Of a stretch of DNA of 64,000 nt, positions 31,214 through 42,500 are shown piece after piece. Both the position numbers and the translations under genes were made by a program. Origin of the DNA: Pyropia yezoensis. Lineage: Eukaryota; Rhodophyta; Bangiophyceae; Bangiales; Bangiaceae. The notes beneath the pieces were generated by a model. It made no database searches and was not told where the DNA came from. It saw only the letters and a list, made by a program, of their open reading frames with translations. The stretch covers positions 20,073,346 to 20,137,345 of the forward strand of contig CM020618.1 of NCBI GenBank assembly GCA_009829735.1. The letters are read 5' to 3'. Position 1 is the first letter of the stretch; every line of letters begins with the position of its first letter.

Positions 31214-32670
31214 TACCGGTTGAAGCGTGCTGTCCGATGGGGAAAGGAGGTCTTCGTCGAGCCGTTTGAGGAGCAGCTGAAGTGGTAGAATTTCGGCCAA
31301 CTCGCCGGCGACCAACTTCTGCTTCTCGTGCTCGTGCACGACCAACCTGGAGCTCGAGGGAACCGCTGTGAGCTTGCCACGTGGCACCCACCGGTACAAT
31401 AAATGGATGTTCGCGGGTTCCGCAGCCCGCAACCCCCTTGACGGCTTGGCGCAGGACCGGAACTGACGGGGGCGGCGTCGAGCGGTGATACTGGAGGTGC
31501 AGATTGACGTTGAGCTGCGTTACAGAGTCACACGCGTCAGGGGCAAGGAGGGAGGGGGGAGTACGGTGGGGGGGGGGAGCTCGAATGCGGGAAGTGCTGA
31601 TGGTGAAGAGGCGAGGGCGAGTGGTGCGGCTTTTGCTTCCGTATGCCTAAACTTGTGTGCGTCTTGCAGTCTCTGCCGTTTTCCCATCTGCCCCCTTCAC
31701 CGCACCAAAATGCGTCCACCCTTAGCCCAGGTTTATCCTATATGGAGCGTACCACACAAAGGGCGACGGTGATGTGCGCGTGTCTGTGCAGGGAACGCCA
31801 CGTCGCATGGTGTGCACGCGCGCCTGGGGTTGCATTGCTTGGGAGCGCCCCACACATGGACGTGTGCTGGTGTGCACCCCACCGGCACGTCCATTGAAGT
31901 GCTGTGCAATGCGGCCGCCGGTTCCGAGTGCGGCGGAACACAGACCGCGCATCAAAATATGCTGTCCGTGCAACGATTCTCATATTCCGTGGCGTGCGCA
32001 GAACGTCAGCCAGGTCGCCGTCAGATGCCCGACTTGACATGATGTAGTGCGACTTGTACTGGCCAGGAAAGGAAGTTAAAATCTCAGGAAAAGCTTTCTC
32101 AATACTACACGTCCTAAGATGAATTCCAACCGTACAAGTCTCATCTAAGTCAAGTCCATGACGAAGAGAGGTGCTTACAAGTCATCCTGTCCATTGAACT
32201 ATTGACTCCCAACTTGACGCATGCAGGATGCTCCTACCGCTTCGCCTGCAACATCTCGCCGGATCTGAACCTGACAAACGCCCGAGCCCGGAACGCCCGG
32301 GTGTCTGATCGACAAATGCGCGTCCCGCCGCGTTCGGACAGCCCGGCGTCGAGTCGGGGCGTTTCTCGGGAGCGCATTCGGGACGTTCTGTGCAACCGAA
32401 CCGTCAGTGCCGGATTGTGGTGTCATTGCCGCGTTCTTACATCAGAAATGCTCCCGAGGACAGCGTATGTCATGTTCTCTGCTCTGGTGCACTCTCTACG
32501 GCATTCCGTTATCGATTTGTTGTCTTAATGAGAGGGTTTCCTGGGCGTTTCCTGGCCAGCAATGTGTATTTCCTGGGCCAAATAACCAGCATAAAAACCA
32601 GGTTATTGTCCGCAGGAAACGGTCCGCGGCCGACGCCGCCGACGCGGTGCCGGCCGCGATCGCCAGCTCA
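31214..32670. other. intergenic, AT-richer, no gene recognised
   Basis: Short ORFs only. Small inverted motifs occur near 32550-32625 (AATAACC...GGTTATT inside TTTCCTGG...GCAGGAAA), possibly a stem-loop. Nothing else supportable. Confidence 0.35.
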
Positions 32671-33159
32671 GGCTTCAAGTCACGCACCAGCTGGCACCTC
32701 GTGGCGGCGTGGCGGCGTGGCGGCGTGGCGGCCTGGCGGGAGCGATGGCTGTGGAGGCGGGAGCGGAGTCGGCTACGGGGCCGTCTGCTTCGTCAAAGTA
32801 CGACGCCATCATCTCGTCTGTCGCTCTGGCGCCCCTCTGCCCCAAACCCCCTTGACAAGGCGGCGACAGGTGGCGGCGTGGGTGGTCAGTACGACGGAGG
32901 CAGCATCTCCACCGCGGCCGCCCAGCGGCGCTCCCCACTGCGGCGGCGGCAGCGCTATCGGGCCGAGTGGACGGAGGAGCGCCTTGACGGCGGCCGCGTC
33001 GATCGCGTCCACTGCGGCTGTGGGATTGGCCACGACGCGTCCGGAAACGGATATTCAGGGCCGCCTGGCGCCTGGGGGAGCCGCGCGAGCCGGGCGGTGA
33101 TGAGCGCAATGAGTGCCGTCCATGTCGCAACGTCAGCCGTGTCACCGTTGCCGCTGCTA

Positions 33160-33194
33160 TCACGGCGGCCGACAGCGCCAAGCGAAAAGCCGGG

Positions 33195-33232
<38 letters not shown>

Positions 33233-34660
33233 GCGGAGATCGCGGCGACGACGACGCCCGGCTCGGCCGCCCCGGCGATGGCGCCTTCCAGAGCGGCAGC
33301 CGCGGCAGCCACCGCCGGCCCCTCGGACGCGGCGTCGACGGCGGCTATTCCAATAGCCGCCGCGGCGCGACCGTCGCGATCGCCGCCCGCATCGCCGGCG
33401 CCGACACAGCCGATAAGTGGCACAAAGCGGAGGCGGCGGCCGTGGCCGCTGCGCCGGGGGAGGTCACCCACGTGGCGAGCGGCAGCCGTGGAGCTGGCGG
33501 GGATCTCCCACTCGCCGCCGGCACCAACAAAAACCCCGTCTGGGCGGCGGTGGCGGACAGCACCGCGAGGCCCAGCACCGCAGCCGCTCTTGAAACAAGA
33601 ACAGCAAGGCGGCGGAGGGAGGCGGTCTCGGCGCCCGCCGCCGCAGCCACGCGCGCCCGCGCGTGGAGGCCGTTGGGGCCAAGCAGGCGCGCATGGATGG
33701 AGCGGCGGCCAACCCACCCCCCCTCCCCCCCCCCCGGCTGGCGGCCCTGCCAGGTAGCGTGCGCACCGCGTAGAGGGCGCGCCGGGCAAGACCGCCACGA
33801 CGGTCACGCCGCCGGCCCCGCCGGCGGTCGGGCTGTCGAGCAGGGCAACTCCCCCGCCACCCGCGGAGGAGGGGTATGCTGGCGCCTCCCCTCTCCGGCG
33901 CGGGCAGCCAGCACCCCCCCGGACCGACCCTGCCGACACCTCGTAGCGGACGCCCGGCGGCGGCGGCGAGTACCGAACTGCCGTCAGGGCGGGAAGGGCC
34001 TGGCACAGGCGCTCCCCAGTGGTGGTCGCCACGTCGACGCGCGCCGGCGGGGCGGCCGCCTCCGTGATGGGTCTGAAGAGGAGTGCCACGAGCACGGGCC
34101 GGCCGGTGGGGCGTGACGCGACAACGGCTCGACGGCAGCGGCGCCCGCCGCCGACCCACCGCCGCCGCCATCGCTGCAGTGGCGGACGGCGGCGGCCCCG
34201 TCCAGCACCACATGGCTGTCGCGGCGGCGTGGCGGAGAGATCATACCAGAGCACCCGACGGCCACCCGCGACAGCCGCCAAAACGCTCGCCACGGACATT
34301 AGGTCGGTCGCAGCCGCTGACTCGGCCGCGCCGCCGCGGCCGCCAGCGCCCCCTCCCCCCCCCCCCTCCCCCCCCCTCAATGCCCCAAGGCAGCAGCGAT
34401 TATAGCAGCGCGACAACCCACGGCAACGGCGGCTCCACCAGGCGTGGAGGCAGCCGCTCCGACACGGGTGGCCGCGGCGGCGGGGCGGCAACGGGACCGC
34501 CGCCACGGCCACCTCCTCCTCCTTCCCAGCGAGGGCCTCTCCCCCGCCTGAACAGCCTCCTCCTCCTCCTCCTCGGCGGGGGCTTCTCCCCCGACTGAAC
34601 AGCCACCGCCGCCGCCCGTGTTGGCGCCTTTGGCAGCACCGCCGCGTCGTGTGGGGCGGC
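33160..34660 (-). CDS. weak hypothetical Ala/Gly-rich ORF, minus strand
   Basis: One minus frame is open through this whole stretch and beyond it into the minisatellite on the right. Parts look protein-like (VLVALLFRPITEAAAPPARV, VRYEVSAGSVRGGAG, VTVVAVLPGAPSTRCARYL), and parts are Gly, Arg or Pro runs from homopolymers. Plus-strand frames are also open. Real exons may exist here, but start, end and splicing cannot be set. Confidence 0.25.
33198..33230. repeat. 33-nt poly-C tract
   Basis: Uninterrupted C from 33198 to 33230. It is one of several homopolymers in the window (27 G at 13246-13272; G runs at about 35600). Length is prone to replication or sequencing error, and G-quadruplex formation on the other strand is likely. 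Confidence 0.9.
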
Positions 34661-35232
34661 AGGCCACCAATATTGGAGTGCGCCGCCCGGCAGGCTACCG
34701 ATATGGATTGGGGCCTGCCGGCAGGCCACCGACATTGATTTGGCAGGCCGGCAGGCCACCTGCATTGCGCGTTGGGCACGCCAACAGGCCACCGACTTTG
34801 ACTTGGACAGGCCGGCAGGCCACCGACATTGAACTGGGCAGGCCGGCAAACCACCTAAAATACGTGGCACAGGCCGGCAGGCCACCTTAAATTACATGGC
34901 ACCGGCCGGAAGGCCACCGAAATTGGCATGAGCAGGCTGGCAGGCCACCGACAATACGTGGCACAGGCCGGCAGGCCACCGACAATGGATCTGGGCAGGC
35001 CGGCAGGCCACCCACCTTGAATTGGGCAGCCCGGCAGGCCACCGACATTGAATACGGCAGCCCGGCAGGCCACCGACATTGACTTGGGCAGCTCGGCAGG
35101 CCACCGACTTAGGACGGGGCAACCCCGGCAGGCCACCGTCTTAGAACGGGGCCGCCCGGCAGGCCGCCGTCTTCAAACGGGCCCGCCCGGCAGGCCACCG
35201 ACACGGAATGGGCTCTTCGCGCAGGCCACAGA
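34661..35232. repeat. 31-bp minisatellite, about 19 diverged units
   Basis: The core GGCAGGCCACCGACATTGA recurs every 29-33 bp from 34661 to 35232. The linker usually reads TTGGGCAGGCC or a variant. The unit length is not a multiple of three, yet frames on both strands stay open, giving repeated G-R-P-A-T-D or V-A-C-R-A. Units differ at many positions, so the array is old. It is not a CRISPR array: variable parts are about 10 bp and similar to one another. Confidence 0.8.
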
Positions 35233-35397
35233 CGCCTCCCGCTGTTGTGCCCCCCCTTCATTCCCCTCTCACACCGCCGCCACGCGGGAGCATGTGCACC
35301 ATCTCTCATCTGCCCCCCCCCAGCCCCCTATCCCCCCCCGCGGCGTCAGCGGCGGCATCAGTGGCGGCGGCAGCGGCGGCGGTGGGCGGCACCGACG

Positions 35398-35882
35398 CTG
35401 CTGCCGCTCCCGGCTGAGGCGGCGGGCTCGCCCATCGCGGACATGTGCGTCCCTGCCGACGACGCGGCGGTGGCGGTCGGCGCCGCAGCGGAGCTGGCAG
35501 TGTGCTTTCGACGCAAGGGGCCGGTCATGGAGAGGGGAGTGGGGAGAGGGGGGAAGGGGGGGGGGGGGGACGGGGTGGGAGGGGCGCAGCGAAGTGCGGG
35601 GGGGGGGGGGGGGGGGGGTTGGCGGCTGGGCGGGTGGGCGAGCGCCATCGCCGAGGTCGTAGGCGTGCTCGTCGCCGACGCAGACGACACGGCCGCGCTG
35701 GCCGCCGCCCCAAAGGGCAGCGGCAGCGGCAGCGGCAGCGGCAGTCGCCACTGCGCCGTCGCCCTGGGGGATCCCCTGCCCGTCCTGGCGCTCGCCCCAC
35801 CCTCGACGGGGAGCTGCTGACGGTGGTGTCCCCCGCGACGGTGGTGGTGCTCGACGCGGCCGACTGGACGGGGCCGGTGTAG
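35398..35882 (+). CDS. possible gene fragment, frame broken by poly-G
   Basis: Protein-like segments occur on + on both sides of G homopolymers: SPIADMCVPADDAAVAVGAA (about 35430-35490), AIAEVVGVLVADADDTAALA (about 35645-35705), and, in another frame, LTVVSPATVVVLDAADWTGP ending at a stop at 35882. They could be one small protein interrupted by an intron and a frameshift. No family recognised. Confidence 0.25.
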
Positions 35883-36131
35883 CAGATAACAGAGCTGGGC
35901 CCACAAGTCAAACGACAGCACGAATAGCTGTAACGATTACACACTCTTCCCCCAAGTCAAAGGACAGTACGTGTAACCCCGCATCTACACCGTATCCCCG
36001 TTGTCGCGTGCTTCGTTTGCCCCTCCTCCGCCGGGGGCACGTCTCCCCGTTCCTGCACCAGGAGCCGCAGAGGAAAGATGTGCATCCGTGGCTACCGGGT
36101 CGGCCACGTCACCCACAGCAGAGGTAGCTTC

Positions 36132-37745
36132 CTACATATGTTTGTCTATATCAGCCATTGCAGCTCCATGCGTCGCTTCCAGAGTCCTCAGGTCTTTCGT
36201 GAGAGCAGCGTGACATTTCCGCGCGGCAGTCCCGGCCGCCTCGGCGTCGAAGACAAGGGCGTAGACGTCCTTCACGACCGAGTCGATAGAGGCCCGCGCA
36301 CCCGTCCGGGCATCTGCGTTGGGGGTGGGTGCCATAGACCGGAAGCGCCGTGTGACCTCGCAGAAGGCAGAGGGTGCTTGGGAGGTGGCGCCCACACGTC
36401 GGACGACCTCGTCCACGGCACCGCCAAGCGCCGGTGCCAGCCTGGACAGAGTAGCCGACGCCGACGCTGCTTCCGCCTGTGCCTTGGTCACTCGCGCTTC
36501 CGCCTCGGCTGCATCGTTGCGGGCCACGGATGAACGGTGGGCGGCGGCCCCCGCGGCTTTTCTTGCGCCTATGAGGTCGTCCCGCGCCTGCTCCGCATCT
36601 TTCACGGCTGCATCCCTTGTCAATGTAGCCTCTGCAGTCTTGGCCGACAAAACGGCGGTACGCGCCGCCGCCTCATCCCGACTGGTACCCGCCTGCGAAG
36701 CCTCCGCGGTGCGTGTTTCGAACTCACGTGGAGCGGCCGTCAGCTGTTTTTCAACCGCCTTTTGTGTCGCGGACGCATTACGCAGCGTCGCCTCGGCACT
36801 CTTGTGTCCTGCACGGGCCAAAGAAAGCGCCCCACGACACTCGTCCACTTTCTTCACAAGTGCCTCGTGGGCTGTCCGCGACGGCAGCTCGTCGGCCGCC
36901 TGGTCGCCCCCCCCCACGCGAGCACCAACACCTTGCCCTGTACGGGGGGAGGGGCTCCTGTGCGGTTCGGCCGTGGACGCGTGCATGTCCATCAGGAGTT
37001 CGTCCAACTGCGGGTCGCCTCGGGTGAGGCCGGCCGCCTCGACTTGGGCGGCGGCGGCCGCGGCTTTTTCGGCGGCCCCCGTGACTCTGCCGACGGCCAG
37101 TTCGCGGTGGGCGGCGGCAGCAGCGCCGTTCTCATCCACCGACACAGTTCCCTGCACCTGCCCATGGTACACGGGCAGGCGATCGGCTTTGGCTGCACTC
37201 CCTCTCTTGGCAGTAAGTAAGTTCCGACGGCCCTCGTCCGCAGGTCCCGCAACACAGCGTAAATGGAACATGTCCACACATCCCCGCCCGCGTGCCGCAC
37301 ATCGCACGTCAGCCCGAAGGGCGTTGTCGTCGTTTAACAGCACCTTGTCATCGGGCACATCGGCGGCCCACCGCAGACGGAGAAACGCCTTGAGGTACGG
37401 GCGAAGGCGTATGTGTTCCTCTTGCTCCTCGGGCGAGAGGTCGTCCGGGATCCGTGACGCCCCGCCGTGCATGCAGTAGGACCGCATGATGAGGTCCAGC
37501 AGAGGTCGGGGTAGCTCGCAATGCACGTAGTCAACTGACAGAGAGTACCCCCAGGACGTGACAATTCGGCAGAGGACGCACGCCGCGATGAACATCCAAA
37601 GCCCGTCCGTGGGGTCTGACGCACGGTGTAAGTAGAACGTGACGACGTCCGGCAGGGGACAAAACGCTCTTGCGGTGGATCCCGCAACAATGGCCACTGC
37701 GCAGTACGAGTGGTACCTTTTCGCGACGATAAAGGCATGCCTCAT
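36132..37745 (-). CDS. coiled-coil protein of unknown function
   Basis: An intronless frame of 537 codons from ATG 37745. It is open without ATG for 40 more codons, up to a TAG just beyond 37865. Residues 1-130 contain hydrophobic and Cys-rich stretches (LWMFIAACVLCRIVTSWGYS) that could be a buried or membrane-associated domain. A small Cys/His group (C149, C156, H161, C164) may bind a metal. From about residue 290 to 440 the sequence is Ala/Glu/Lys/Arg-rich with heptad-like periodicity (ATQKAVEKQLTAAPREFETR, DAAEAEARVTKAQAEAASAS), typical of a long coiled coil, followed by a further helical tail to ...MADIDKHM. It does not resemble a transposase or RT. Neighbours give no clue, and it is flanked by AT-richer spacer on its 5' side. 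Confidence 0.6.
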   Translation of the reverse strand: MRHAFIVAKRYHSYCAVAIVAGSTARAFCPLPDVVTFYLHRASDPTDGLWMFIAACVLCRIVTSWGYSLSVDYVHCELPRPLLDLIMRSYCMHGGASRIPDDLSPEEQEEHIRLRPYLKAFLRLRWAADVPDDKVLLNDDNALRADVRCAARGRGCVDMFHLRCVAGPADEGRRNLLTAKRGSAAKADRLPVYHGQVQGTVSVDENGAAAAAHRELAVGRVTGAAEKAAAAAAQVEAAGLTRGDPQLDELLMDMHASTAEPHRSPSPRTGQGVGARVGGGDQAADELPSRTAHEALVKKVDECRGALSLARAGHKSAEATLRNASATQKAVEKQLTAAPREFETRTAEASQAGTSRDEAAARTAVLSAKTAEATLTRDAAVKDAEQARDDLIGARKAAGAAAHRSSVARNDAAEAEARVTKAQAEAASASATLSRLAPALGGAVDEVVRRVGATSQAPSAFCEVTRRFRSMAPTPNADARTGARASIDSVVKDVYALVFDAEAAGTAARKCHAALTKDLRTLEATHGAAMADIDKHM

Positions 37746-38703
37746 AAAGGTTCCATTATTGTGCGTCCCGTACAATGTGAACGTGTATGTGACGAGATCA
37801 TGTAAAAAAAATGCCACTGCCACTGGACCATGCAAACGCACAATACACGACACGTACACGTCCACTTTCTAAATACGGGACGGACAATGGAAGGGGAGCT
37901 CAAAGGTGTGGCACAATGGACTGATGGTGATGGCCAATGCGTGACTTCTCGCTGCTGCCTCACAGCCCAGATCAAATAAAGTTCATGGATGGCAGCAGTA
38001 ATATCGATGCATTGAATTAATACAAATCATCATAGTTTAAATATAGATTAGCCAGTTGGCGCTTTCCCGTTTTCTTATGTGTTCTTGAGCTGAATGTGAG
38101 TGAGCCCTGCCCTCCCCCCCCCCAACGGGTTCTTCCCACTGCCCCTTACCCTGTTCGATTCATCATTTTGTACCCCCGCCACGCCAGGGAGTAGTCACAG
38201 CAGGACTGGCTCTGCGCGACGGTCCGTCGCTCACGAGGACGCTGCCACGGGTGCCGCCACTGCTGTCGCTGCCACGGCAGACTGTCTCGCCGCCGCCCTG
38301 GCCGCCGACCCTCCCACTCTGATAGTAGCACGTGCCAAGTACGGGGAGGGTGCTCGGTGCGGCGCTGAAGAACACTGCCGAGACTGCTACGGCCGATGGC
38401 TGCTGTAACGCCCAGGGTCGCAGCCGAGCCATCGCTGCCTTTAACATTGTCCTGGGCGGCAAGAACGTCAGCAACGAGAGTGCGATGAGCGAGCAGGTTT
38501 GGAGGGCAGTGTATGGGCGACGAAGTGAGGGGCGCGCTCCACGGCGTCGCGGCAGCGAGGTCAGGCCAAGTTCAGCGAAAAACAATAGATTGATTAAAAG
38601 TCGATATTGAATACATTAATCTGTTGATTAATCTATCTGGTATGTAAAGAATCCTTTTTTTCCCTCCATGATACAGTCTGTCGCCTTCCTTCTTCGTCGA
38701 TAT
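37746..38703. other. AT-richer spacer, no gene recognised
   Basis: The region at 37980-38090 is the most AT-rich of the window and may hold the promoter of the gene at 36132-37745. Ala-rich short frames at 38200-38580 are not convincing. Confidence 0.3.
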
Positions 38704-38901
38704 CTAGTGAGCCACTGTGCAGAACAAATCTTTTTGACTGTACGTCGGCAAGTTTTCCAGTAAGGTTCTAACGGTGCTTCGTGGCATTCCCGCTTCAGTC
38801 CTGAGCCCCTCGCATTCGGGGATATCTATTCTGGTCTGGCGCGTCTTGCGCGCACGCCTCGCTTCCTTCGCCTGGATGGACCGATCTGGCGCGGTGGCCA
38901 T
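38704..38901 (-). CDS. small basic protein or C-terminal exon
   Basis: 65 codons from ATG 38901: a basic start (RSIQAKEARRARKTRQTRID) then a balanced end (GMPRSTVRTLLENLPTYSQK) and TAG. Lower GC than neighbours and an AT-rich 3' flank fit a gene end. It could be the last exon of a longer minus-strand gene. No family recognised. Confidence 0.3.
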   Translation of the reverse strand: MATAPDRSIQAKEARRARKTRQTRIDIPECEGLRTEAGMPRSTVRTLLENLPTYSQKDLFCTVAH

Positions 38902-39550
38902 CCCCCACAACCTCGGCGCTGACGTCGTTTTGCATGCCTCGGAGTCTGTCCGCGTGGAGGACCCTCACCTGGTTGTGTAATTGGCATTCTGGTCGCCACG
39001 CTCGAGGCATTGTGAAGTGGCACATGACGCTCCTGCGTCTCCCGCTCAGCCCGTTGAGGCGGACGCGCCGTCTGGCGGCGAGCCCGCTGGGACGGCACGC
39101 CGTTTTGCTGGCACCACCCTCTCGAGCTTGCCGCCGTGGGCGTGAGCCGCCACAGGACCGGCCAGGTGGGTGCCCACTATGGCGCGCGCGTGGGTACATA
39201 TGGCACCCCCCCCTCGACGCGAGTGGCTGGTGCTTTGCGACCCACCACGCGTGCAAGTAGGAGGGGGCGTGCAGAGTATTGCCCCTGCCGCCGGATGTGC
39301 CTGCCGCCGGGCGGCCCCGCACCCCCCTGCCTTCGTGAAATGCACGCAGCTCCGCCACTGGTCGAAGATCACCGGCCTGGCCCCCGTGGTTGCCGTCACC
39401 CCCCCGCATTTGACCGGGGAAATCGACGACCACCAGCGTCGGCACGAGAGGGAGCGCGCTCCACAGGCGCTAGTTCCTCTGCGGCAGCGGCAGTAAAAGC
39501 GGCCGCGGCACCCGCGGGCGCATCCCCTGCCGCATGCCCATTGACGGGCG
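38902..39550. other. upstream region of the Gly-rich gene; weak ORF at 39170-39496 (+)
   Basis: A plus frame at about 39170-39496 contains a protein-like run (FVKCTQLRHWSKITGLAPVV) ending at a stop just before the next gene. It may be the 3' exon of an unrecognised gene. Otherwise nothing. Confidence 0.3.
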
Positions 39551-42500
39551 ATGACGTGCTGTTGGTCGGTGGTGCTTGGTGCGGCCGCCACTGCGGCGGC
39601 GGCCGCGGCCGCGGCGGGTCGCGCGGCGGCAACGCCACTATCCGCCCCCCCCCCCTACCGCCTCCACGCCCTCGTATCCCGGCAAGTCACCCTTGACGAT
39701 ATTGCAGACGGCGCGTCGTTTTGCATTGCCGAGTTTCCCTGCCCGCTCACCGCGACCGGCAGTGCATGCCCGGCCGACTCGGGGCGGCTGGCGGTCCCGT
39801 GCACCACTGCGACGTCGCTGTGGGTGGCGCCCGATGGCACCTGCAGCGAGGCGCCGTCTGCGGGTGGCTGCGAAGAAGCGGCAGCCGTCACCTTGCGCAC
39901 ATGCGCGCGCCTGTGCAACGACGACGAGCCGGGGGCGGCGGCCACGGCGGCGGCGGCTGCCCGCGCGGGGGCGCCAGCGGCTGTGGTGGTGGGGTCCGAC
40001 GCGGACCTGCTGGGCCTGCTGGCCGCTCCGCCGCCGCCTGCAGGCGCCGCCGCCGCCACGGGCGGGGCGGGGCGAGCGGTCCCCCGCGACGGTCGGGCTG
40101 GGGAGGACGGCGACGCTGGCAAGGACGGCGACGGCGATTCGGGTGGCGCGGGCGGCGCCGGGGGGGACGGCGCAGCGGGCGGGCCGGGCACTGGCGGCGG
40201 CGCGGGAGGTGACGGCGCGGGCGGCGGCAATGGCGGCGGCAGCCCCGACGGTGGAGATGGCGGGCCAGGCGGTGGGGGGGGGGTCGGGGGTGGTTCTCCT
40301 AGTGGCTCTCCACCCGCTGGCGCGGGGGGGGACGGCGCGCTCGGCGGCAATGGGGGTGATGGCGCGACGTCGGGCGAAACGGGTATGCCCGCGGGTGCTG
40401 GCGGCGCCGGCGGTTCGGGCGGACAGGGCGGCGACCAGTCGGGCGGGGGCGAGGGCGGTGATGGGGGGATTGCCGGGAATGGCGGCAACCTGAACGGCGC
40501 CGCGGGGGGAGGACCGGGGGGGGATGGTGGTGGTGGTGGGACGGGGCCCTTTGGAGGTGGGGGGGGAGACGGCGGGCCCGGTGGCAATGGCGGGACTGGG
40601 GACGGGTCGGGTGCGGGCGGCGCCGGCGGCGACGGCGGCCCGGCTGGGGCGGGGGACCCGGCCGCGCCCGATGAGGACGCAACGGGTGGCGACGGCGGCG
40701 CCGGCGGCGCGGGTGGGATTGGGGGAGGAGACGGCCAAGACGCGGGCGACGGTGGCGCAGGGGGCGACGGTGGAGCCGGCGGCGACGGCATCAAGGCCGG
40801 AGGGGGCGGTGACGGCGGTGACGGCGCCGGGGGGGGGGGGGGCGACGCTGGCGGTGACGGCGGAGAGGGCGGAGACGGCGGCGCTGGCGGGAGTGGCAAC
40901 AAGGCCGGCGGGGGTGGCAACGGGGGCGACGCTGGCGTGGGCGGCGCTGGCCCAGGGGGGGGCGATGGCGGCTCTGCCGGGGGTGGCGGAGATGGCGGCG
41001 ACGGGGATGACTCTGGCGGCGGCGGAAAGGGCGGAAACGGGGGGGTGGGCGGGGATGGCGTCGTCGGCGGGGGAGCCGACGCGCCGGCTGGCTCGGGCGG
41101 CCAGGGTGGGGGGGGGGGTGACGCGGGAGATGGCCTGTCTTCCGGCAAGGGCGGAAACGGCGGAGACGGGGGCAATGGCGGCTCTGGCAACGAGGCTGGC
41201 GACGCTGGACCCGGCGGAGTGGGCGGCGGGGGTGGGGATGGCCCCTTCGGGGGCGGGGGGGGTGACGGCGGCGACGGCGCGGGCGGTGGGTCGGGCCCCA
41301 TGGCGGGGGAGGGCGGGTCCGGCGGACCGGGCGGCGCAGGCGGAGCCGGCAACGCGTCTACGTCGGACGAGCGCCCCGCTGGCGGTGGGGGGAATGGCGG
41401 CGACGGAGCAGGCGGTGGGGATGGGGAGCGCGCTGGCAATGGGGGGGGCGGCGGGGCAGGCGGCGACGGCGGGTCAGGTAACGGCTCTGGGTCGGGCGGC
41501 GGCGGCGGAGACGGGGCGGTCGGTGGGCCTGGCCCAGACGGGGGATTGGGCGGCTCTGGCGGGGGGGGGGGCGACGGCGGCGACGGCCCGGATGCAGGGG
41601 GGGGGGTGGCGGCGGCGACGCGGGCTCAGGCGGTGCGGGCCCTGGTGGGGGCGGGGGGGGCGATGGTGGTGGCGCTGGCGATGGAGGCTCCGGCATAGGC
41701 GCTGGAGGCGGGGGGAACGGTGGGGGGGCGGTAATGGGGGCGCGGGCACTCCTGGCGGCGGCCCGGATGCGCCGGCTGGGGAGGGCGGCGACGGCGGCGG
41801 CGGCGGCTCAGCCGGTAACGGGGAATCAGCTGGTGGGGGCGGAAACGGCGGCGACGGTGGCAATGGCGGCAGCGGAAATGACGCAGGCGACGCGGGGGGG
41901 GGTGGCGACGGCGGAGCCGGCGGGGGCGGTCCTTTTGGGGGGACGGGGGGGAACGGGGGTGACGCAGGCAGCGGCGGTGGAGGAGACCGCTCTGGCTCTG
42001 GCGGGGGAGGTGGCAGCGGTGGCGCGGGCGGCGCGGGGGACCCCACGACGGACAATGATACGCGGGCTGGTGGTGGGGGGAATGGCGGCGACGGCGCCGG
42101 CGGTGGGGACGGCGACGGTGCCGGCGACGGCGGTGGTGGGGGTGACGGCGGCAGCGGGGGGTCTGGCAATGGCTCCGGCGACGGCGGCGCCGGCGGCGAT
42201 GGTGCGGTGGGTGGAGCTGGCCCGCAGGGTGGCGATGGTGGCCGCGGGGGAGACGGCGGCGGCGGGGGGGGTGGACCCGGCGCGGGGGACGGTGGCAATG
42301 GCGGCGACGCCGCAGCCGGTGGGGGCGGTGATGGCGGGGGGAATGGCGGCGGGGGCGGCGCCGGTGGGGCGGGCGGCACCGGCCAAGACGCGGGGGGAGG
42401 CGGCAATGGGGGTGACGGTGGCACCGCCGGTGACGGCGCGACGGGGGGCTCCCCGACAGACCTGGCAGGTGATGGCGGCGCCGGCGGGGCAGGCGGCGAC

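Noticed and set aside
34661-35232. CRISPR-like repeat-spacer pattern
   Set aside because: Repeats are degenerate, spacers are about 10 bp and similar to each other, there are no cas genes, and the DNA is eukaryotic.
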